From: Rhabdornis inornatus
Taxonomy: Eukaryota > Chordata > Aves > Passeriformes > Rhabdornithidae
DNA: 64,000 nucleotides
NCBI GenBank assembly: GCA_013397075.1
Contig: VWZS01009593.1
Location: 538,618 to 602,617, forward strand
Direction of reading: 5' to 3'
The notes beneath the pieces are model-generated. The model did not search any database. It saw only the letters and a program-made list of their open reading frames with translations, and had not been told where the DNA came from. A program made the translations under genes and the position numbers. Positions 62,801 to 64,000 of the stretch are shown piece by piece (position 1 is the first letter of the stretch; each line of letters begins with the position of its first letter).

Positions 62801-63690
62801 TATTGTTTCTTCAAATATCTCATATAGTAAGAATTGTCTTAAAATTATAGGGGTTTTAGGAAAAAAATAAAAACAACAGCTTAGATCAAGTTGTCTGTTC
62901 TCTAACTGCTCTTTCCTGGAAATTGCCTTATTGTAACTGGTAAGCTAATTTCCTTCAAAGGCTTTGTTCTATCCTTTCAACCTTAACCATTATGGTCAGA
63001 AACACAAGCTAAATGATACACATCAGCAAGTAGTTGAAGCTGAAATGTCACAACCCCATGGAATTAGAATTGAAGTTTCCTTTTAGTGGAAAAGGAAAAA
63101 AAACAAACAAACTAATTTTACAGCAGATCATAAAGCCTTTCTTACTCCTACCATTCCAATTTATCAGATTCTGTAGAATTAAAATTTTATGTATGATTTT
63201 AATTTATTTTATAGATGCTTTCCTTCTACTTATACTGTCTCTCTCTGTCTCAATATCATAATGATGGACTCCCTTGGCTTTTCTTCAGAGGTGCTAACAT
63301 GTCCCTCCAGACTCTTACTAGAGCCACCTGAATTTGTAAATGCCCAATATCTCTGAAAATCAATGTCTAAGACACTATTTTTTACAATATAAGACTATCT
63401 TATTCTTCATAACATTTTCTCTGATAAGCTGTTACAGGCAAATTGAGCCATCCCCACAGGATATTTTAAAACTTTTTCATACTTCTCTTCTCCGAACAAG
63501 TATGTGCTTTTCTTTCTTGTTACATGTACATTCAATCGTTTCAAATCTCAATTTTTGCAGGTAGACCTTCACAGCACATCAACAACAACCAATTTTATCA
63601 CAAATGTTCATACAAGCCAGTGCTTTCAGGCAGATAAAGAGCATAAAGAACGCAAGATTTATAGGAATGCCATGGTATGGAACAGGGAAT
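59804..63690. other. AT-rich unique DNA, no gene seen
   Basis: No gene recognised. A 16-bp exact tandem duplication (CTGTTCTATTTAGGTC, 62511-62526 and 62528-62543) is the only notable structure. Confidence 0.5.
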
Positions 63691-63721
63691 GAAGGCAAGG
63701 CAAGGCAATGCAAGGCAAGGG
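63691..63721. repeat. Short (AAGGC)n microsatellite
   Basis: About six AAGGC units with one change (AATGC in the middle). Simple repeat. Confidence 0.9.
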
Positions 63722-64000
63722 AAAAAGGCATCAGAATGAAAGAGAAAAGACAAATGAGAAGAACACAGGCTAGTCCATGCCTTTCCAAATGTGATGTTTC
63801 AAAAGCAGCCTATATCTTAGGGATCTCAAGCTGTTGGCTGCTGAAATCCAGGGTGTGCTAGTCACTCCACTTGCTGTGTTTCTCCAATCTAATGCAATTA
63901 GCAATCCAATGCTAATTGTGATGGCTGTAGATAAAGGACACTAAGCTAGATGTGCAGTTATCCTGCTGGACTTGTTGCTCAAAAACATCCCCCCTCCCCC
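63722..64000. other. Unique DNA to the window end
   Basis: No gene seen. The window stops in a C-rich run (CCCCCCTCCCCC). Confidence 0.6.

Noticed and set aside
1..64000. CRISPR array, bacterial operons or tRNA/rRNA genes
   Set aside because: No regularly spaced repeats, no long coding density and no tRNA-like cloverleaf or rRNA core words seen; composition and repeats are those of a bird nuclear genome.

Overview
This window looks like nuclear DNA from a bird: strongly AT-rich, with no recognisable protein-coding or structural RNA gene. It is either a gene desert or the inside of a very large intron. The avian assignment rests on the repeats. Several chicken repeat 1 (CR1) non-LTR retrotransposon copies are present, three of them with the typical short 3' repeats related to ATTCTATG. 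There are also two copies of an avian ERVL-type LTR, and no mammalian Alu/B1/L1-type repeats are visible. All repeat identities come from recalled family consensus sequences, not from a database search.

Layout. 1-10.5 kb: unique AT-rich DNA with a GATA/GACA microsatellite at 4.7 kb. 10.5-12.9 kb: a 5'-truncated CR1 on the minus strand, dead but readable from the endonuclease end to the 3' tail. 13-23 kb: unique DNA with a low-complexity A-rich tract (16.3 kb), a small CpG-rich segment holding a GTGCT repeat (16.64-16.94 kb), and a segment at 19.5-19.9 kb that looks like a conserved developmental enhancer. 23.1 and 28.5 kb: two old CR1 reverse transcriptase fragments. 29.94-31.01 kb: a solo ERVL-type LTR with a near-perfect 5-bp target duplication. 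38.1-41.1 kb: the densest repeat block, a plus-strand CR1 with a large internal deletion that runs directly into a 5'-truncated LTR of the same family as the solo one. 43.95-44.40, 55.57-55.68 and 59.71-59.80 kb: further CR1 pieces. The remaining sequence is AT-rich unique DNA with T/G-rich tracts, traces of amniote-age repeats (a MIR-like SINE at 46.85 kb; others at 13.5, 20.4, 34.7 and 47.1 kb), and a few motif clusters that could be enhancers (45.8, 48.9, 56.8 kb).

No open reading frame outside the transposons looks like a gene. The longest ones are shadows of the A-rich tract, the LTR or CR1, and the rest match what chance gives in AT-rich DNA. No genes here can be shown to work together. 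What can be read is a history of retrotransposon insertions of different ages, plus possible noncoding regulatory elements. I found no support for a new coding system; the items most worth testing are the putative enhancers, the CpG-rich island and the CR1/LTR junction.
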